Assembly: GCA_030149365.1 (NCBI GenBank)
Contig: JASBRP010000030.1
Span: 124,001-188,000 of the forward strand
Source of the DNA: Solimonas sp.
GTDB lineage: Bacteria > Pseudomonadota > Gammaproteobacteria > Nevskiales > Nevskiaceae
Direction of reading: 5' to 3'
DNA: 64,000 bases
Positions 61,260 through 64,000 of the stretch are shown piece after piece. The notes beneath the pieces were generated by a model. The model saw only the letters and a list, made by a program, of their open reading frames with translations. It was not told the DNA's origin and ran no database searches. How positions within the stretch are numbered: position 1 is the stretch's first letter; each line of letters starts with the position of its first letter. The position numbers and the translations under genes were made by a program.

Positions 61260-62126
61260 CTACTCGATGTTCTGAACCTGCTCGCGCATCTGCTCGATGA
61301 TGACCTTCATCTCGACGGCGCAGCGGGTGATCTCGGCATCCTGGGACTTGGACGACAGGGTGTTGGCCTCGCGGTTGAGCTCCTGCATCAGGAAGTCCAG
61401 GCGGCGGCCGACTGACTCGCCGCGGGCGCAGGCCTGCTTCACTTCCTCCAGGTGGCTGAGCAGGCGCGACATCTCCTCCTCGACATCCAGGCGGGTGGCG
61501 GCCAGGGCCGTTTCCTGGGCCAGGCGCTGCGGCTCGATCTCCACGCCCAGTTCGGCGCAGCGGGACTTGAGCTTCTGCAGCCACTGGTCGCGCACCAGGG
61601 GGTGGCGTGCGCGGACCTTGGCCACCAGGTCGGCCAGGGCCACGGTGCGCTCGGTCAGGAAATGACCCAGGCGCTCGCCCTCGCGGCCGCGGGTGGCGCT
61701 GAAGTCTTCCAGCGCACGCTCGAACAGGGCGCGGGCCTCGGCCAGCATCGGGGCAAAGTCGGCCTGTTCCTGGCGCAGCACGCCCGGGAAAGACAACAGG
61801 CGGATCGGATCGGTGGCGGTCATCGGGCCGCATTCATGGGCCACGGCATCCATGGCCTCGCGCAGCTGGCGCAGGCGGCCCACGTCCAGTTGCAGGCTTT
61901 CGTCGGCCTGGGCCTCGCGGTTGAAACGCAGGCCACATTCGACCTTGCCGCGTCCCAGCCTGGCGCCGGCCAGCACGCGCAGCTCGTTCTCGATGGCGCG
62001 GAATTCCTCCGGCATCTTGAGCTGCAGGTCGAGGTAGCGGTGGTTGACCGAGCGCAGCTCCCAGCTGAGCCGGCCCCAGGGCTTCTGCACTTCCGCTCGG
62101 GCATAGCCCGTCATGCTGCGGATCAT
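61260..62126 (-). CDS. yicC: YicC family endoribonuclease-like protein
   Basis: 288 residues. 'MIRSMTGYARAE', 'LSWELRSVNHRYLDLQLKMPEEFRAIENELR', 'ATRLDVEEEMSRLLSHLEEVKQ', 'GRRLDFLMQELNREANTLSSKSQDAEIT' and 'MKVIIEQMREQVQNIE' are the YicC/YloC signature. E. coli YicC has been linked to RNA degradation; catalytic details are not readable here. In many gammaproteobacteria it sits next to gmk; here 4.7 kb of accessory DNA intervenes. Confidence 0.95.
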   Translation of the reverse strand: MIRSMTGYARAEVQKPWGRLSWELRSVNHRYLDLQLKMPEEFRAIENELRVLAGARLGRGKVECGLRFNREAQADESLQLDVGRLRQLREAMDAVAHECGPMTATDPIRLLSFPGVLRQEQADFAPMLAEARALFERALEDFSATRGREGERLGHFLTERTVALADLVAKVRARHPLVRDQWLQKLKSRCAELGVEIEPQRLAQETALAATRLDVEEEMSRLLSHLEEVKQACARGESVGRRLDFLMQELNREANTLSSKSQDAEITRCAVEMKVIIEQMREQVQNIE

Positions 62127-62284
62127 GTGAGGTGTCCGTCGTCAGTAAATGAGGCGGACATTGTACCGGTGCCCGGAAAAAAGAATCGCCACGCAGGAAG
62201 ACCCGGCGTGGCGATTTCGGTCATGCGTGAATGGTGAAGCTGCGCGGGCGGCGCATGTCCGCCCGTGCCTTGAAGCTTTACAGC

Positions 62285-62506
62285 TTAGACCTTGGCAGCA
62301 GCCTTGGCCTTCTTCGCAGCCTTCTTCACGGCCTTCTTGGCGGCCGGCTTCTTGGCGGCAGCCTTCTTCACGGCCTTCTTGGCGGCCGGCTTCTTGGCGG
62401 CAGCCTTCTTGGCGGCCGGCTTCTTGGCGGCAGCCTTCTTCACGACCTTCTTCGCAGCCGGCTTCTTCGCAGCCTTCTTTACAGCCTTCTTTGCAGTGGT
62501 TGCCAT
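62285..62506 (-). CDS. Histone H1-like Lys/Ala/Pro repeat protein
   Basis: 73 residues made almost only of Lys, Ala, Pro and Val: 'MATTAKKAVKKAAKKPAAKK' and onward with repeats of 'KKPAAKKA'. This is the (S)PKAA-type tail of H1-like bacterial nucleoid proteins, able to bind DNA nonspecifically. The ATG at 62506 starts 'MATTAKK' and is the usual start. Codon use is strongly repetitive (tandem units about 24-42 bases), so length can vary. It is divergent from the glutamine cyclotransferase gene across an A/T-rich spacer. Confidence 0.88.
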   Translation of the reverse strand: MATTAKKAVKKAAKKPAAKKVVKKAAAKKPAAKKAAAKKPAAKKAVKKAAAKKPAAKKAVKKAAKKAKAAAKV

Positions 62507-62657
62507 GTCACAATCCTCCGATCTAGACGGTTTGCGGAACGCTTTCCGCATGAGCAGGAGATGCAACGCGCATATCCCTGTTGTGAATATTTACTTAAAA
62601 ATAAATAAAAAAGCAACGTCTTTATCTGGAGCGACTTTTTCACACTCGCCGAACCGC
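62507..62657. promoter_or_regulatory. A/T-rich divergent promoter region
   Basis: 151 bases, one of the most A/T-rich stretches in the window (62580-62640: 'TATTTACTTAAAAATAAATA' and neighbours). It must contain promoters for the H1-like gene (minus) and the cyclotransferase gene (plus). No single -10/-35 pair stands out clearly enough to position. Confidence 0.5.
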
Positions 62658-63479
62658 ATGAAAAAAATTGCTGCGCTTTGCGTTTTGGTCGTTCAATTTT
62701 TGGCGTGCGGAATGCCCGCAAACGCTGATGGATACAGCGTTTCAGCGATTTCGTACGATGTGCTCCGCGAGTTGCCTCATGACGCGAAACGCTTCACCCA
62801 GGGCCTTGCTTTTCGCGACGGACGCCTGTTCGAGAGTAGCGGCCTTTACGCGCAATCTGCGCTGTTTGAAACCCGTTTGAGCGACCAGCGGACCCTGAAT
62901 CGGGTGGCTTTACCCCGCTCGGTTTTCGCCGAAGGCCTGACGCTGCACGGCGATGAGTTGCATCTGCTGAGCTGGCGCGAGCAACGCGGCTTCGTGTTCG
63001 ACCTGAGCCTGCACCTGCTGCGCGAGTTCCGCTTTTCCGGCGAGGGCTGGGGCCTGGCCAGCGTCGGCAAGGAGCTGGTCCGCAGCGACGGCAGCCATCG
63101 GTTGACCTTCATGGACCCACGGACACATCGCGATCTGCGGCAACTGGAGGTGCGTGACGGCGACAAGCGCGTGGCGCAACTCAATGAACTGGAGTTTGCT
63201 CACGGCTGGATCCTGGCCAACGTCTGGTACAGCGATCGCGTGGCGCTGATCGATCCGGCGAGCGGTCGCGTCGGCGGCTGGCTGGATCTGGCGCCGTTGC
63301 GGCGCCGCCTGCCGGCAAGTGGGGACCTGCCAGACGGGGCGGTGCTCAACGGCCTGGCTTATGACGCCGGGCATGACCTTATATATGTCACCGGCAAATG
63401 GTGGCCGCGGCTCTTCGCACTGCGCGTGGATTGGCCTGCCCTGCCGCGCCTGGCGGCCGCCCCTCCGATCAACAAGTAA
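62658..63479 (+). CDS. Exported glutaminyl-peptide cyclotransferase
   Basis: 273 residues. Signal peptide about 1-24, then a five-bladed propeller of the glutamine cyclotransferase family: 'HDAKRFTQGLAFRDGRLFESSG', 'LNELEFAHGWILANVWYSD', 'DGAVLNGLAYDAGHDLIYVTGKWWPRLF' read in parts. It would form pyroglutamate at N-terminal Gln of secreted peptides. The ATG at 62658 is chosen because the longer open frame reads through the H1-like gene's antisense strand. Confidence 0.87.
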   Translation: MKKIAALCVLVVQFLACGMPANADGYSVSAISYDVLRELPHDAKRFTQGLAFRDGRLFESSGLYAQSALFETRLSDQRTLNRVALPRSVFAEGLTLHGDELHLLSWREQRGFVFDLSLHLLREFRFSGEGWGLASVGKELVRSDGSHRLTFMDPRTHRDLRQLEVRDGDKRVAQLNELEFAHGWILANVWYSDRVALIDPASGRVGGWLDLAPLRRRLPASGDLPDGAVLNGLAYDAGHDLIYVTGKWWPRLFALRVDWPALPRLAAAPPINK

Positions 63480-63570
63480 CAGTCATTACCCATGCGGCTG
63501 GCGAAGGCGTAGCCTTTGATATCGCCGCAGATGTATAGTCGCTTCATCGCTATTCATCGGAGTTTTGGTA

Positions 63571-64000
63571 ATGCAATTTACCCACGAGCACGAAGAGCTG
63601 TACCGCACCACCAAGCGCTTCGTCGAGGAAGAGCTGAACCCGCACGTCGCGGAGTGGGAGAAGGCCGGCATCTGGCCGGCCCACGAGGTGCTCAAGCGCA
63701 TGGGCGACCTGGGCCTGCTGGGCATCAACAAGCCGGTGGAGAACGGCGGCCTCGGCCTGGACTACTCCTACCAGATGCTCTTCGCCCAGGCCCTGGGCAA
63801 CTGTCTTTGCGGCGGCGTGCCGATGGGTATCGGCGTGCAGACCGACATGGCCACGCCGGCCCTGGCCCGTTTCGGCTCGCCGGCGTTGCGCAAGGAATAC
63901 CTGGACCCGGCGATCAAGGGTGAGATGGTGGTGTCCATCGCCGTGTCCGAGGCCTCGGCCGGCTCCGACGTGGCCGCCATCAAGACCACGGCGCGCCGCG
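63571..64000 (+). CDS. Acyl-CoA dehydrogenase, N-terminal part
   Basis: The first ~143 residues; the gene runs past the window. 'MQFTHEHEELYRTTKRFVEEEL', 'MGDLGLLGINKPVENGGLGLDYS', and 'MVVSIAVSEASAGSDVAAIKTTARR' are the acyl-CoA dehydrogenase N-terminal and middle-domain motifs, with FAD-contacting residues following 'VSEASAGSD' (usual form TEPxAGSD). Substrate chain length cannot be judged. GGAG precedes the ATG. Confidence 0.9.
   Translation, partial: MQFTHEHEELYRTTKRFVEEELNPHVAEWEKAGIWPAHEVLKRMGDLGLLGINKPVENGGLGLDYSYQMLFAQALGNCLCGGVPMGIGVQTDMATPALARFGSPALRKEYLDPAIKGEMVVSIAVSEASAGSDVAAIKTTARR

Noticed and set aside
62292-62657. N-terminal extension of the cyclotransferase across the H1-like gene
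   Set aside because: It reads the H1-like gene antisense as Phe/Ala repeats; a signal peptide begins at 62658.

Overview
The window is high-GC, densely packed bacterial chromosome. Gene content and order fit a gammaproteobacterium: yicC, gmk, rpoZ, spoT, ridA and recG lie on one strand, a caa3-type cytochrome oxidase operon carries ctaG, surf1 and heme A genes, and there are bioBFCD, slyX, ubiA and dbpA, plus REP elements resembling those of Pseudomonas. A Solimonas/Nevskia-like or xanthomonad-like lineage is my best guess; nothing here fixes the genus. I saw no rRNA, tRNA, CRISPR array, transposase or phage gene.

Layout. 1-9.3 kb: housekeeping and stress genes (an MFS pump end, mtgA, a quinone oxidoreductase, yaiI, cspA, arfB, two EF-hand proteins, an FMN reductase, small membrane proteins, DUF72, msrA). 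9.4-15.2 kb: an exported formylglycine-generating-type enzyme, a metallophosphoesterase lipoprotein, an MFS transporter and a KAS III. 15.2-26.9 kb: slyX, a glycine-zipper protein, hydrolases, a CAP protein, a three-gene unknown/MFS/hydrolase operon, a mutarotase-flavodoxin pair, a secreted subtilase, a beta-barrel protein, a SET-domain methyltransferase and an esterase lipoprotein.

27.2-36.2 kb (minus strand) is the aerobic respiration block: DUF2244, ctaC (with a fused cytochrome c domain), ctaD, a 38-residue assembly protein, ctaG and ctaE. After an opposed DUF2909 gene come surf1, an SCO-like protein, ctaA and ctaB. Together they encode the oxidase, its copper delivery and its heme A supply.

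37.9-45.0 kb (minus strand) is a biotin operon in the order bioB, CHASE2 adenylate cyclase, SH3 protein, M48 peptidase, bioF, bioC, bioD. The last six junctions are short or overlapping, so three non-biotin genes sit inside it. A candidate BirA operator lies between bioB and the divergent comF. 45-50.5 kb holds comF, dbpA, a glyoxalase-like protein, a hydrolase-ubiA pair and a MerR regulator.

50.6-62.1 kb is the recG-ridA-spoT-rpoZ-gmk-yicC block. Between gmk and yicC a more A/T-rich 4.7-kb segment carries four minus-strand genes: an exported chimeric protein whose C-terminal part resembles a toxin tip with an E-x-K nuclease-like motif, a cytoplasmic beta-propeller protein overlapping it by 4 bases, a small protein, and a two-helix membrane protein. 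I read this as a candidate effector-immunity-like locus, and it is the most interesting part of the window. The right end has a histone H1-like Lys/Ala repeat protein, a glutamine cyclotransferase and the start of an acyl-CoA dehydrogenase.

Mobile-repeat signal: two matching REP doublets and several copies of a second palindromic family lie mostly between convergent genes.
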